DNA of 64,000 bases, from assembly GCF_051622035.1 (NCBI RefSeq), contig NC_135357.1, forward strand, positions 21,008,256-21,072,255, given 5' to 3'. Below are positions 46,871 to 58,964 of this stretch, one piece after another. A program made the position numbers and the translations under genes. Numbering within the stretch: the stretch's first letter is position 1; each line of letters begins with the position of its first letter. Under the pieces are notes generated by a model, which was not told where the DNA came from, ran no database searches, and worked only from the letters and a program-made list of their open reading frames with translations. This DNA comes from Arctopsyche grandis (lineage: Eukaryota; Arthropoda; Insecta; Trichoptera; Hydropsychidae).

Positions 46871-47489
46871 TCACTAACAAAACATATTAATCGAAGATCT
46901 GAAGTATATATGTATGTATGTACATATATGTATGTACATAAATATACATTAAAATACCCAATTATATAAAATTATTAATTATATATGTACATACATAGAC
47001 CGGGCTTAATAGCTGCATATTAGTGCTTCCAGTCCCGGAAGATTACTTCAGCACCGGGATTGAGGTGCTAGGAATCTCCAATCCCGGGATCCCGGTGCTA
47101 GCTAGCACCGGGAAATCAAATGGATAACAAAAAAAAGGAAAAAATGTTCAATTGCATATTTTCATATTTCAAAACCGTTCAATTGCATTTTGCAAACTCT
47201 CCCGACGTTTCACGCAAAAAATACTCTTCATATTGGCGTTCTTGTTTTGAGAGTTTGGCTACATTCTTTAAATTTTCGGTTCGCATCCATTTCTAGATTT
47301 CTAAGATTAAATAAAAGACATCCTTTAGTGTAATTAAATAAAGTAAAAACATCACTTTGATTCATTAATTCCTTTTTTACAAATAGTTTGTACCGTCTAG
47401 TAATTATTCATCGAAACAAAAGAGTGTGGATAAGAACCCAAATATTGTCAGATGAAAAAATCAAAAGCAAGGTGAAAAGAGAATAGTAA
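46871..47489. repeat. CCCGGG-motif cluster with palindrome
   Basis: Positions 47000-47115 hold repeated (A)GCACCGGGATT and ATCCCGGGATCCCGG motifs and a 24-bp perfect palindrome at 47090-47113 centred on CTAGCTAG. A related cluster lies at 47945-48015. The two may be ends of one decayed element of about 1 kb. A TACATATATGTATG microsatellite precedes it (46900-47000). Confidence 0.5.
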
Positions 47490-47725
47490 AAAAGAGAACA
47501 CCTATAATGAGAGGTACCATTTCGGGTCAACTTGAAAATTTGAAAAAAATTTACGTCGTATCGATAATAATTTCAGTAACCGATACTAAGTTTCAGTTCG
47601 ATAGCACGAACGGTGTTCAAAAATCCCCAAAATACACTGACATACAGACACACATACAGACACACAGACACTCGTGAAAACGTGATTAGTGATCGATTCT
47701 AAGTTCGAATCAGTCAAAATATGCT
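47490..47725 (+). repeat. 1.2-kb repeat family, tail fragment
   Basis: Colinear with about 51845-52060: GAGAACACCTATAATGAGAG, GTTCAAAAATCCCCAAAATA, GTGATTAGTGATCGATTCTA. The head is absent. Confidence 0.7.
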
Positions 47726-48994
47726 AGAAATACCATTGCAGTTGAGCACAAAATCTGCGACACAATACAGGCCTTTTATACAATTTCGTGGGAACGGCAA
47801 GCCGGCGTCAAAACGAGTCAGAGAAAGCAAATGGACTATGACTGTCATTGCTTATCCCACCATTGTTCATTATATAATGTTGTTTTATGTTTTTTCTTCA
47901 TTATTTTTGTAAAAATAATATTTTTAAAGAAATTTTGCCTTAACCCCGGTATTCAGACTAGTTTCAGCACCGGGATTCACGGTACCAGAAAACACCGGGA
48001 TCCCGGGCACCGTTGGAAGCCTTAGTACATATGTAGGTGCATGTACATATATAGATTGTAGACGAAATGTTGAGAATAAAAGCACGATTTATTATTATCG
48101 ATGTAGGTATGTAGATCTGTACATACATATGTACATATGTATATCCTTTTATTTATTTTCTTTGGTATTTACGGCTGCTTTGCTGCATTTCAAATGGAAG
48201 GTTGAGGAATAATATAAATGATTTAATATATTTTTAATGAAAAACGAGAAGAATTTTGCATTTTTGAGGAAGAAGCTTCCCCTTCTAAGCTAATATTTGG
48301 TAAGAAGCTACATATTTTCCCGTGCGGTCGGTTTTATTATATTTAATACAAAATCAGAGCGTTCGTGAAATTTGCGCTTAAGTTTATCATAATTCTGCGT
48401 TAATTAGAAATATCCGGAGCCTGGTGTGGCGGTTGTGAAATTCGAAACCATATAAATCGAAAGCCTTGTGCGAAACCGCAAAGTCGAATTTTGAAAGACA
48501 GAATTAATCTCATCCCTACGTTGTGCTTTGTAATTACCATAGTTAAAAGTCACATTAGAGGAAAAATCATCACCGCAATTTATTACCTAAGTATGAAATT
48601 ACACTTGGATTCATATACATATATGGGTAATCATCCTATGCTTAAGGTGGGTATCGTGCTTAAAGGGTTAATTTAGCTTTTCGAAACGGATTTTGGGCAC
48701 TTACATACATACATAGACGCGTACACTAATCATGGCAGACTACACATGTCTTAGCCCAAATACACATGTAACGAAATTAAATTTCCCGATGACATACATA
48801 CATACATATGTACTGTGAAGGTACAATATCTTGACTCGTGTTGTTAAGAGAAAGTCGGTTTAAACTGTGGAATGTTTAAAATTTGAATTAAAAAACGTCG
48901 TAAAAATTGATCAAGCGGAGGTTAAAGAATATGCCGTCATTCAGTCGACTTCTCGAAGATAGGATTTTAACGTCCGATTGCTATTTGTGTCTCA
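47726..48994. other. No gene; second CCCGGG cluster at 47945-48015
   Basis: ACACCGGGATCCCGGGCACC and CAGCACCGGGATTCACGG mirror the 47.0-kb cluster. The remainder is A+T-rich with ACATACATATGTAC microsatellites (48120-48140, 48795-48810). Confidence 0.4.
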
Positions 48995-49509
48995 TCTAAT
49001 ATATACTTTCGAAAGAGACTTTATATATATGTATGTATGTATGTATGTAATATTCGTTGGAAACTTTGTAAATAAGTCAAAGTTTTCATGACTACATGGG
49101 GACGGGGGACGAACCTTCGCCCCCGACGCACCGGGGGCAAAGGCCTGGGGGCATCGGGGGCGAAAGCCCGGGGGCGTCAAGGGCGAAGGCCCGGGACGCG
49201 TTGGGGCAAAAAGCCCAGGGGGGCGCCGGGGGCAAAGACCCAGGGGGGCGCTGGGGGCAAAGGCTTGGGGGGGCCGCCAGATTCTGGTATAATCTAATAT
49301 GTATATAATTTCGAAAGAGATTTTGTATGTATGTAACTATATTTGGTTCATAGAATCCGTGACGTTAAATTTAATAAAACAAAAACATATGAATATTCAA
49401 ATAAATTTGAAGAAAACAAAACTTTTCAAATAAATTGTTTACTATGAGAATGGCCATTTTTAAGAGGTTTATATCACAAATACCGAGCAAAGCTGGGTAA
49501 AACCACTAG
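48995..49509 (+). mobile_element. Two-headed Helitron with GC-rich array
   Basis: The outer 5' end is A|TCTAATATATACTTTCG (48995). A second 5' end, A|TCTAATATGTATATAATT (49293), lies inside; both lead into GAAAGAGA(C/T)TTT. There is one 3' end, GAGCAAAGCTGGGTAA...CACTAG|T (49509). Between the two 5' ends are tandem GC-rich units with GGGCGAAAGCCC-type hairpins (49090-49270). No coding frame. Confidence 0.85.
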
Positions 49510-49637
49510 TATTTTATAAATTGAGCTAATTTTTATTCCTTATCTAAATGAAAATGAATACGTTTGAAATCTATCCCCTCAGTGCCAAGCCCAACGTTTG
49601 GTATTTCCTATATTTGTATGAACGATTGTATGGATAT

Positions 49638-49676
49638 GTGCGCTTATACCGTACGCTTCGTACGGTATAAGCGCAC
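49638..49676. other. Perfect 18-bp-arm hairpin
   Basis: GTGCGCTTATACCGTACG (49638-49655), loop CTT, then the exact reverse complement (49659-49676). The CGTACGCTTCGT core recurs just after (49685-49696). Confidence 0.85.
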
Positions 49677-49699
49677 CAAATCACGTACGCTTCGTTTTG

Positions 49700-50029
49700 C
49701 GTCAAGTCTAGTTGTACACGTAGAAAATGCTTGCCAAGTACTGCTGATTTATCTTAATTTATAATACGTTGCCCTTAATTATCATCAGCATAATTTCTTC
49801 GAATAAAAAAAACCACTTATTCTACAGTGATACATAATTCGAAATACAGAAATACACACAAAACTGTCGAAATAATTTGACTATGCGTTTTTCCATTAGC
49901 CCAAGTATCTTTTTGAGTCTATATGTATATAGAAAACGTTCAACATAAGCAAATTATACAGATACTACAAACTACGGATATAGAAGATATATAAATATCT
50001 CCGAATCGTTGCGAATCTATACTATAAAA
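49700..50029. other. No gene seen
   Basis: A+T-rich, with no recognised family. Confidence 0.4.
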
Positions 50030-50540
50030 AGCCGCTGTCAAAGTGTACGAGGAAATGACAGAATACATCGATATCAAAGGAAAGTAAGACAAGGATACAT
50101 ACTATCCCCAATGATCTTCTAAATTTACTACAAATAAATATACTAAATATACTACAAATAAATATGGCAGAAAGTCGAGATGGATTACAGATATTCAATA
50201 ACAGAGTGACTGGATCATGTAATAGATATGGTTTAAAATAAACATAACAAAAAATAATATGAATATCTGCAAACACCCATCTGATGGATTGACATGCGAA
50301 GTTGAACGAGTGCCTCTGAAGAGGGTCAACAAGACCATATGTATATCTAGGTTGTACTTAAGATGACAAGTGGGATCACACGACTGAAATACAATCTGTG
50401 AAAGGAGAGGCCTCGGATGAAGGACGACCTGACTGAAAAACCTGAAACAAATTATCACTGCACTGTTCCGGGTGGCGACCAACAAAATCATCATTGCAAA
50501 CATGATACCAACGTCCGGTAATGGATAAGGCACTACAAGA
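50030..50540 (+). pseudogene. RTE-like LINE reverse transcriptase fragment
   Basis: Broken frames read KVYEEMTEYIDIKGKVRQGY, ILSPMIF (the RT motif GVRQG..LSP of RTE-like proteins), then about 200 bp later YLGCTLKMTSGIT-like and EIQSVKGEASDEG parts. Several stops and a deletion of the YxDD region are seen. Same broad clade as 46.5 and 55.0 kb but a different portion. Confidence 0.6.
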
Positions 50541-50947
50541 AGAAAGCATTAGGAAATCATTAAGTCTACATATGTATATTACTAAAAAAATGATATCTGT
50601 TATGTTATACAATAAAATAAGCTGCAATGTGTTGTTCAGTCCGTTTCTACATAGCGATAGAAATAAGCGACACGTTTGAGAGAAAAATCAATGCGAACCG
50701 ATTCTTCAGGGGTCGATAGCATTTCTTCAAGTCGGAATCGAATTTAAAACGGCCTCGGGACGCTTTCCGTCGAGAACAAACATTTGAACAACAAACGTCC
50801 AGACTTGATTTTGCAAAGTTTGAACATTTTTCAATCATCTACAGTAAATTTCATCATTAAAGATATGCAAACAACTTTCTGTTTGATGAGCTTTCGACAG
50901 CAATAATGATGATCATAAACAACTAAGCAATGAAAAACATAGATTAA
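50541..50947. other. No gene seen
   Basis: Unique sequence. The minus-strand frame 50647-50838 is short and unrecognised. Confidence 0.4.
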
Positions 50948-52135
50948 GTAAAAAATTCGGATGTGACCAACCCATGACTTTATCTATGTTTTTGAGGAAT
51001 ATAAGAAAGTCACAAAACAAAATTCAATATTTAACCGTACAGACACATTCACACATACCGGCAGAATTATGAAATACTAATAGCTATGACAGCATTTTCG
51101 ATACAAATTGAATGCAAATGTATGGAAACTTGCAAAAGACAAAAGTTCTACTTACGGTTGTTGGATTTGGATTTTTTTTTATTACTATAAATCACTATCA
51201 GTATTATACACAATAAATATTAAGAAGATTAAAATAATTTAAAAGGTCAAAATAAAATAATTGAATATTGTTTAAAAACAAACACTACTTCCGGCTTACG
51301 AATTCTGACCAAAACCTTATAAAATCTAAGTTAGTACATAAAGAATACAAATACAAATTTTCAACTTGATAGGTTCAGGGGTATGGACAGAATCGTGGCT
51401 ACAACATTTTTGACCTTTCTAAGAGGAAAAAATCCCACTTTCGGTTTATTAAATTTAATGATTTTTTTCTTATTTTCATCACATTAATACAAAAATTATA
51501 CATGAATTTTTTTGTGAAGAGCACACATGTTAAAGGGTTGAAAAAAATAGTGGAAGAAAAATCGAACAAAAGTAAATTGCCACTTTCAGTTGACGGATGC
51601 TTACCAAATTTTATACATAACTTGGTATTAAGCTTAAACTTTTTGATATGAAATTTCAGTTCAATAAACCAAGAGATTTCTGAGAAGAACATAAAAAACC
51701 TCGATTCTCTAGAGTAAAAGTACTACTTCCGGTTCAGATAAAAATATTTAAAAAATATAAAAATTCATAATTTATATTACATATAAAAAAATTTCAGTCC
51801 GATTTAGTTAGTGGTTTGGGAGATAATTGAATTCAAAAACTTAAATAAGAAAAGAGACACCTATAGGGGAGATACCATTTCCAGTCGATTTAAAAATTTG
51901 AAAAAAATTGAAATCGTGTAGATAAAAATTTCACTATACTAATTTCAGTTCGATGGGACTAACGGTGATCAAAAAATCCCCAAAATACACAGACACACAC
52001 ATTTTTTCTAGATCATGAAAACGAGATCAGTGATCGATTCTGAGATGGAATCAGTCAAAATTTCGAGTTAGAATTTTCGCATGATCTCAAAACTTCTTCT
52101 ATTTTTACTACGTTCATAGATAAAGTAAAAATACA
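50948..52135 (+). repeat. Unclassified 1.2-kb repeat family, fullest copy
   Basis: It starts AAAAAATTCGGATGTGACCAA and ends TTACTACGTTCATAGATAAA. GTAAAAA occurs at both ends, which hints at tandem or circular units. No coding frame, terminal inverted repeats or tRNA-like part. Diverged ACTTCCGGTT motifs lie near 51150, 51287, 51437, 51582 and 51724, about every 140-150 bp. The minus-strand frame 51399-51692 is chance. Confidence 0.85.
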
Positions 52136-53170
52136 ATTCAAAAATTTGAATGCAATTACGTACATATGTATGTATATTGATGTCATTTAATTACTCATGA
52201 TAGGGATGTTATAATGGATGAAATTGTGCATTTGACTTTCACGCAATAAATTCGGGTCAAGGAAATATTGGTGTAACGTGCGAGGAATGCGTTCCCGGTA
52301 TTGCGAGCCAAAAATAATGGAACGGAACACGATAAGTTTCACGTTCCTGAACGCTTTCAGGACTTCAGGGAAAAAATCGCTTATTCACGCCGAAAATTTT
52401 CTGGACGAGCATCGTAAAGATTTCGTGGAAAAATTTCAAGGAATTTTGGCGTTGTGCAAGTACACAATTTCTAAATATTGCACCGCGAATTCTTCTTGTA
52501 TTTGTCTCGTCGTAGGTGACAGAAATTGTTGCTCTATCGAATCCAGTACACTAAATGCTGAAGACCGTAAACTCGATTTGGCTCTTCGCGTGTCACGCAC
52601 TGTCGAACTATAGATTTAATTTAACGTGACAGTACACTCTTGCTTGTTCCCCTTGACCCGAATAAGTCATCATGTGCCAACACGTGGTTCTGTCGAATCG
52701 GCAGTGGTCACAAACGACTAATTTGGCAAGTTCGCCAAGTCAAAGAGTGGCGGTGAAATATCGAAATTCAAATCATCAATACTGAGGCACAGTAGAATCA
52801 TTAAGATCGCTACTTCGCGAAGCTAAACTTTTTAAATATAAAACTAACATATTTTGTTTTATATTTGTATGAAGTATCCATACAGTTTGACTGTGTTTTA
52901 ATAATTGTGTCGCAGTATATTTTTCAAATTTGCATTTGCAGCCACACTATTTGTTCGGCTGAAAATAGTACAGATGCTGATAGCAATACGCTGGATTACG
53001 TGTTGGACAATATCTGCTCCATACATTTCAGTTTAATTATAAAATATGCGGTCAGCCGGTTTTTAAAGTGCAACTATTCATATAAACACTCGTACAATCC
53101 TTATACATAGATAATCATTTATCAATTTTATTTCATTCAAACATACATACATATGTACATATGTATGTAC
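52136..53170. other. Unique DNA, no gene confirmed
   Basis: The plus frame 52278-52613 (111 codons) has no known domain but lies in a CG-richer patch (52260-52740). A ChIP- or RNA-based check could show whether it is a host exon. Microsatellite at 53140-53170. Confidence 0.35.
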
Positions 53171-53450
53171 CGATCCGCTGTAGAGTATAGTCGATCGTTT
53201 GCTAGCAGTTTTAAAAATATGAGATCGATTACTGACTAGTAATTTATTATTTATGTAGTTACGTGTTAGGTAGTTCATTCACGAGTAATTATTTATGTAA
53301 TACGTAATTATGCCTAAGTAGTACTACATAAATAATAACTTGTGATTGAACTGCCTAGCTCTTAACTACATAAATAATTACTTGCCAGCAATCGATCTCA
53401 TATTTTTAAACCTGTTAGCAAACGATCAACTATGCTCTAGAGCAGACCCA
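53171..53450. mobile_element. Foldback element (about 280 bp) with 120-bp arms
   Basis: The arms are GATCCGCTGTAGAG...GATCGTTTGCTAGCAG...AAAAATATGAGATCGATT and, reversed, GGGTCTGCTCTAGAG...GATCGTTTGCTAACAG with the same continuation. They extend to the ATTATTTATGTAGT motifs. Target-site duplication is unclear because of a flanking ATGTAC microsatellite. Confidence 0.8.
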
Positions 53451-54984
53451 AATGTACTAGCATCATATCAAGGAAACGTTAATTTGAAAAAAAATATTTA
53501 AACAGTGTCCTGTGCCTCCAACTAATTGATTTATCTCGACAATACTTGCGAACACTTAGGTTTTTTTTTTTTGTTAAGAGTTTATTTTTTTAAAATACTT
53601 ATAATAAAATAAACTCTTAACAATTACTTATTCCAGTTTGATCCATTGTGATTGGTTTTGAATGATTAACGAGAATTCAAATTCGCTGTTTTACCAGAAA
53701 CTTCCTTACAAAGCGCGTCAAGCTCACAACGGCCATTTTCAAAAAATCGTCATTTATTTCATATTCCTGTCATTACAAAACATGAGGGAAAAATATGTAA
53801 ATTTAATGAAATATAAGCAGGCCAAAACGAAGTACATATTTTAATGTGAAAAATGGCATTTTGGGTCAAAATGTATCCTATGTGTAAAATGTGTTGTATC
53901 TGAATTTTTTACATTATTCGGCACTATTTATGTATATTTATGCTGTTGATATTATTAGCTGAAATTTCCAGAGGTTGAGATTTACTGTCGCTTAATCCCC
54001 GAGCTCAATTTATGAATTTAATCTGACCGAAATGAGCAAGAATGCTTTATGGGACGCAGAATCGGTGTAGTGTTCAGCCTTAGCTTTATAACTGAAGGGA
54101 AGAAAAGACAGTCATAAATTATGACTAATGTGTTGTTGTCATGCCGGTTGTTTTCGACTAGGTCTAGTGACTCACATTATATCCTGATAATACGACAGAT
54201 TATGGTCGGTGAGCGAAACTCGTTGCCAAATACTAGCGTGCTGTTCGTCAAGCGGACACGCAAAAAAAGCGATGTTTGACGTTAACTAATGTTCCGAGCA
54301 TTCTCCACAAATTCGTTAACCCTTACGCTGTCGAAATTCACGCATCGATGCGCTCTCGCACTAAGGGTCGATTTATTGTTTTTTTTCGGGTCACTCACTA
54401 CTTTCGCCCTCACTTTTATGATGATAAGTTTTGATTGCTATATAGAGAATTCCTTTATCCACGTCAAGCCGTTACGTTTGACCTACATGAAATTTTTCTC
54501 CGTAATAATGATTTGGAGGTTTCTCGAAATAGTTTTGGGAAATTCTGAACACACGTTTATATGTGTGATATTTTGGAACTTGTTTGCAGAACCAATAATC
54601 TCAATATGGTGTATATTGTATGTACGTATATAATCTTAATATTCTTACTGGTTGAAAAGTTCTGTTACGAACCTCTAACCTACGTGAACCTATTGGTAAG
54701 AAGATCAATAGAATTTCATTTTTTTTATCTACTGCAAACATCTGTGAAATAAAATATGTATACATACATATATAGTAAACGTGTATGAAAAATATCTACT
54801 TACATTACAATTTTCATTTGAAAAGGACTGACATTATTCAGATTCAATTTTTGGCAGCAATATAAATTTGAATGACCATATTTAAACTATGTATATGTAT
54901 GTATGTATGTACGTAGGCGTTGAGCTAATTTGATTTATTTTACATATACATTTTCATATTTACATACATACATACTTATGCTAT
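53451..54984. other. No gene confirmed
   Basis: Unique A+T-rich sequence. An inverted pair TAAGAGTTTATTTTTTTAAA / AATAAAATAAACTCTTAA at 53574-53620 forms a hairpin. The frame 54289-54633 (114 codons) is hydrophobic and unrecognised. Confidence 0.35.
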
Positions 54985-55420
54985 TATCATCATCATCTAC
55001 AGCCGCTCACGATCCACTGCTGGACGAAGGCCTCTCCAACATGCTTCCACTCATCTCTGTTTTACGCAACTCTCATTCATCTCAACCCACACATTTTCCT
55101 AATTTCGTCTACCCATCTTCCCCGCGGTCATCCTTTTACACTTTTGCATTCACTCGAGTACCATCACTTATTTTGCCAACCTTTCATCCATTCTGCTAGC
55201 CACGTGGCCCGTCCATTGCCATTTCAATCTCTTCACTTTATTCATTATGTCCACTACCCTTGTCATACTTCTCACCCACGTTTTCCGTTTCCTGTCTTTC
55301 CAGGTTATGCCATGCATACAGCGTTCCATACTTATTTGAGTGCATTGGACTTTGTGTAGCATATTGGCGTTCAATTCTCAAGTTTCACATCCATACGTCA
55401 TCACTGGCAAAACGCATTGA
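54985..55420 (-). pseudogene. RTE-like LINE 3' part, minus strand
   Basis: On the minus strand the frame 55374 to 55168 reads NANMLHKVQCTQISMERCMH, GITWKDRKRKTWVRS, VKRLKWQWTGHVASRMDER, the C-terminal segment of RTE-like LINEs. It goes on to a GTAGATGATGATGATAAT 3' tail at about 54979, typical of that clade. The copy is 5'-truncated and has stops. Confidence 0.8.
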
Positions 55421-56609
55421 ATGAGCATATAAATATATGAGTATTTTTTAAACGTAAAAATATATACAAATGTACATGTCACAAATCTTATGTCTGCGAA
55501 TCAAATTTCCGAATCCTCGTATTAATACCAGGTTGACGCGAAAGGAGTGCACTCGGACCAAGTCAACTAATTTGGTCACTCGGACATTACTCTTACGCTA
55601 ATCGGACGTTGCCACGTTACGAGCTGTGTTCGTGACTCTGTCTGGGTTTACACGTATCGTGTCAACCCTGTATAAGAAGGCATTGAAAAATTTCTAAAAT
55701 TCTAAAATTTTTGAACATTTGATACAAATAAACACCCGAATTTTTCTGGTGATGTACACAATAGGAGCTAGACTCAATCTCAAATATATATATAGATCAA
55801 AATTGTACGTACATATGATCAACGTCTAATCCAATTTTGGTTTATATCAATCGGAAAATTTGTTCGAAATTCATCTCAGACGATTCTCTGAAGTGCAAAG
55901 TCTCAAACGGAGACTCCTTTGACGGCATAACTGCACTCGGGACGGCGGTCGACGACGCGATAGACAGAACCCGAAATCACGCAAGATAACTCCCCAAGTC
56001 GATATCCTGTGAAAATATCACCCGGCCAAGTCGTAAAGAGGGACACCGGTATGCGTCTCCGGGGACAAGGAGGGCTCAGGCTTGGGTCGTAAGAAGCCGC
56101 AATCGAAAGTTTCAGGGGGCACAAAAACTTAGGGGCGCAGCCGCCACCACCGCCGCCTTAAATCGGCTCCTAATGGCTGCTGGGGATTCGGTATATAAGA
56201 CCGTTCGCCAACTTACCCGGCGGTTATTGCTTTATGCAAATTGCACCAACCCCTTTCCTCGCCTCCATCCCTAACACCCATCACACCACCAACACACGTA
56301 GAATAGCTCTCCGAGGTACCAGAGAAACCCCTGATGCAATTAGGCCGTCAGCTTGCCGCCGAGGTGACCCTTGCTGGGTAGCAATTAGTCGTTGTGACGT
56401 GTGCCACACTAAGGACCGAATTAGCATAATAATTGTGTCAGTCTTTCTAAACAATAAAAAAATATTACCCAGATTCTGTATAATCATAAATCAAAAGCTT
56501 TGTTGTGCTACTTTCACACCTCAACAAGTGTCAATGACACATTGTCTAGTACGCTCTGAAACAACAAGTGCGAATATATTCAAAAGGTTCCTTAGCAAAG
56601 TGAAATGTA
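55421..56609. other. Unique DNA with a TATA-containing CG-rich patch (55870-56420)
   Basis: TATATAAG at about 56191 is followed by a CG-rich segment with AATAAAAAAAT at about 56451. This could be an unidentified LTR or a host promoter; no LTR ends or target duplication were found. The frames 55903-56124 and 56234-56614 have no known domain. Confidence 0.35.
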
Positions 56610-56945
56610 TCTAATATATAATTTTGAAAGAGACTTTGTATATATGTAACATTCGTTGGGAACTTTGTCAAAGTCAAAGTTTCCATTACAACATGGTGAA
56701 GGTCTAGAGGGGGCCGCCGGATTCTGGTATAATCTAATATATAATTTCGAAAGAGACTTTATATGTATGTAACTATCGTTGATTCGTAGAATCCGTGACG
56801 TTAAATTGAATAAAACAAAAACAAATGAATATTCAAATAAATTTGAATAAAACAAACCTGTTCAAATAAATTGTGTACTATGAGATTGGCCATTTTTAAG
56901 CGGTTTATATTACAAATACCGAGCAAAGCCGGGTAAAACCACTAG
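56610..56945 (+). mobile_element. Two-headed Helitron, short copy
   Basis: The outer 5' end is A|TCTAATATATAATTTTG (56610); the inner 5' end is A|TCTAATATATAATTTCG (56733), after the same GATTCTGGTATAA flank as in 48995-49509. The single 3' end is GAGCAAAGCCGGGTAAAACC then ACTAG|T. The GC-rich array is reduced to about 20 bp here. Confidence 0.88.
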
Positions 56946-57954
56946 TAACAAATATAGCAACATACATATGTAATGGGAAGGCGAGGAATTGAAATGTTGT
57001 GTAATCTTTTATTTATTTATTTCAAAATTTAGTTAATTCTTACAAAATCCAGACTCATTTAATTCGCTTTTGGATCGGAAATCAAAATTCTTGTATTGCT
57101 CGATCAATAGTACCTATAGGATGAAATTCAATGTAAAAATACTCGTAAAATATAAATTGAATGTTTGATCGGTTATTTCGAATGCTCTGTGAGTGTGAAA
57201 ATTGATTTTTAAATCGGACAAAGCATTCAATTTCGATTTTTCCCTTTCTATTTATTCCCAAGTTGAATTAAATATCGGCGTATGTATGTATGTGCTCAAT
57301 TCACCAGTTGCTCGAACTCGATAAATGTGCAACAACGGAATTGTTTACCAATATTATAATCAAATGGATGTCCATCGAAATTTTCTCACAATAAAACCGC
57401 CCTGTCAATAAAAATCATAAAATATTTTACTATGTATGTATGTATATGTATATGAGAAATTGAGAGGAAACTGTAAAAAACCCGTTCCGTATGTGTGTCT
57501 GAGATAACGCTCGCCGTAAGAAGCGTGGTAGCGAGGAGGTGAAGGGGGGGGGGGGCGTCATGTGATAATACACACACACACACTTATAATTTCTAACGGG
57601 CTGGGTAAGTGAACGTGTATTGCGCGCATACACGTTTACACATATTTTTATATATGTATTACGCAAAAAAACACTTATCATGGTCAAAATATTACGAAAA
57701 GCGTTCGTAGGGGTTGAAAAAGTTAAGAGTTCTCATTTTTTGTTGTTTCAATACCCTATTGAAACGACTAAGTTACCAAAAACTTTCATTGGTCACATAT
57801 GTACATATGTATATACATACACATCATTTTGATTTCATATCACAAAATAGTGAATTTTTCTTAAATTTTGACCTTCTGTGTAAGATATCTTTTTTGATTA
57901 TCAGTAGGTATATATTTTTATAATTATAGGTGCATATTTACTTTATGTACATGG
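56946..57954. other. No gene; poly-G and AC runs
   Basis: G-rich run at 57545-57557 and ACACACACACAC at 57570-57583. TATG microsatellites at 57283 and 57432. No gene. Confidence 0.4.
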
Positions 57955-58129
57955 TACCTCCCTTTATAGGTGTCCTCTTTTTTTAAGTTTTTGAATTCAA
58001 TTATCTCCCAAACCGCCAACTGAACTTTCGTCTTGTGCAAGTTTCCATACATTTGCGCTCAATGTGTAAAGTCATGGGTTGGTCACATCCGAATTTTTTT
58101 ATAATATACTATTATAAAAAAATTCGGAT
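57955..58129 (-). repeat. 1.2-kb repeat family, internally deleted, with head-to-head inversion
   Basis: Minus-strand family phrases GTACCTCCCTTTATAGGTG and AATTATCTCCCAAACCGCC are joined to the head (GTCATGGGTTGGTCACATCC). The head then meets its own inverted copy: 20-bp perfect arms 58087-58106 and 58110-58129. Confidence 0.75.
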
Positions 58130-58964
58130 ATATATGTTGTACGAGGTTACACAATATTAACTGAGTCTACGATCTCAATTCCGACGACGGCCGATTCCTA
58201 TTCGAATTTTCTGAAAAGGCTTTTGTTACTCTTGTTCAGCATTAAATTAATTGCGAATTTCAACGTTATTGATTTTGCGTTCTGCGCTAAGAATATTATC
58301 GTGAAAATGGAGTGATGATAGTAGACAACAATAACACTTAGTTATTGCGAACCGACGTTTCTATAGAATTTCTGATAGTCGGCCTTATTCATTCTGGAAT
58401 CTACCTATAGACCCAAGTACCTTTGAGTATTTACTTGTGTATGATGTTCATACATATGTATATTACACATATAAAAGCTGAAATGATGAGTGTCTATTCA
58501 CATACCTACATGTATGTACATACATATGTAGTATGTATATGATAGTGGAGATGTTGTTTATTTTGAACAAATGGTCAAATCATTCGTGGGTACACTATAG
58601 GGCCTTTACAAAATTTGAAATACTCGCATACTGAAATAGCACGAAGCAATATTGCGTCTTTCACAAGCATGTACATTAACAATCACTTTGACCTGAAAAG
58701 ACTTATTGTAGACATTTTCATTGCAAACTCAATGAATATTTCCCTCATTTCGAAATAATCTACTAAGAAATTTGTAACGAAACGTCATCTCTGATGAAGA
58801 AAATTCGATCAAATCTTAATTGAATTTGTTGAAATAATTTTATAATTTGTAATTTGTATGTATTTATGTACATAACATACCTAGTTATAAAATAATATAA
58901 ATTATACATAAATGTAATACTATGTGTTCGTCGGAGTTCCGCAATACGCCTAGACAATTAAGCT
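58130..58964. other. No gene seen
   Basis: Unique sequence with ACATACATATGTA microsatellites (about 58450 and 58515). Confidence 0.4.

Noticed and set aside
55870..56470. LTR with TATATAAG and AATAAA
   Set aside because: Promoter-like signals are present, but no TG...CA ends or duplication were found.
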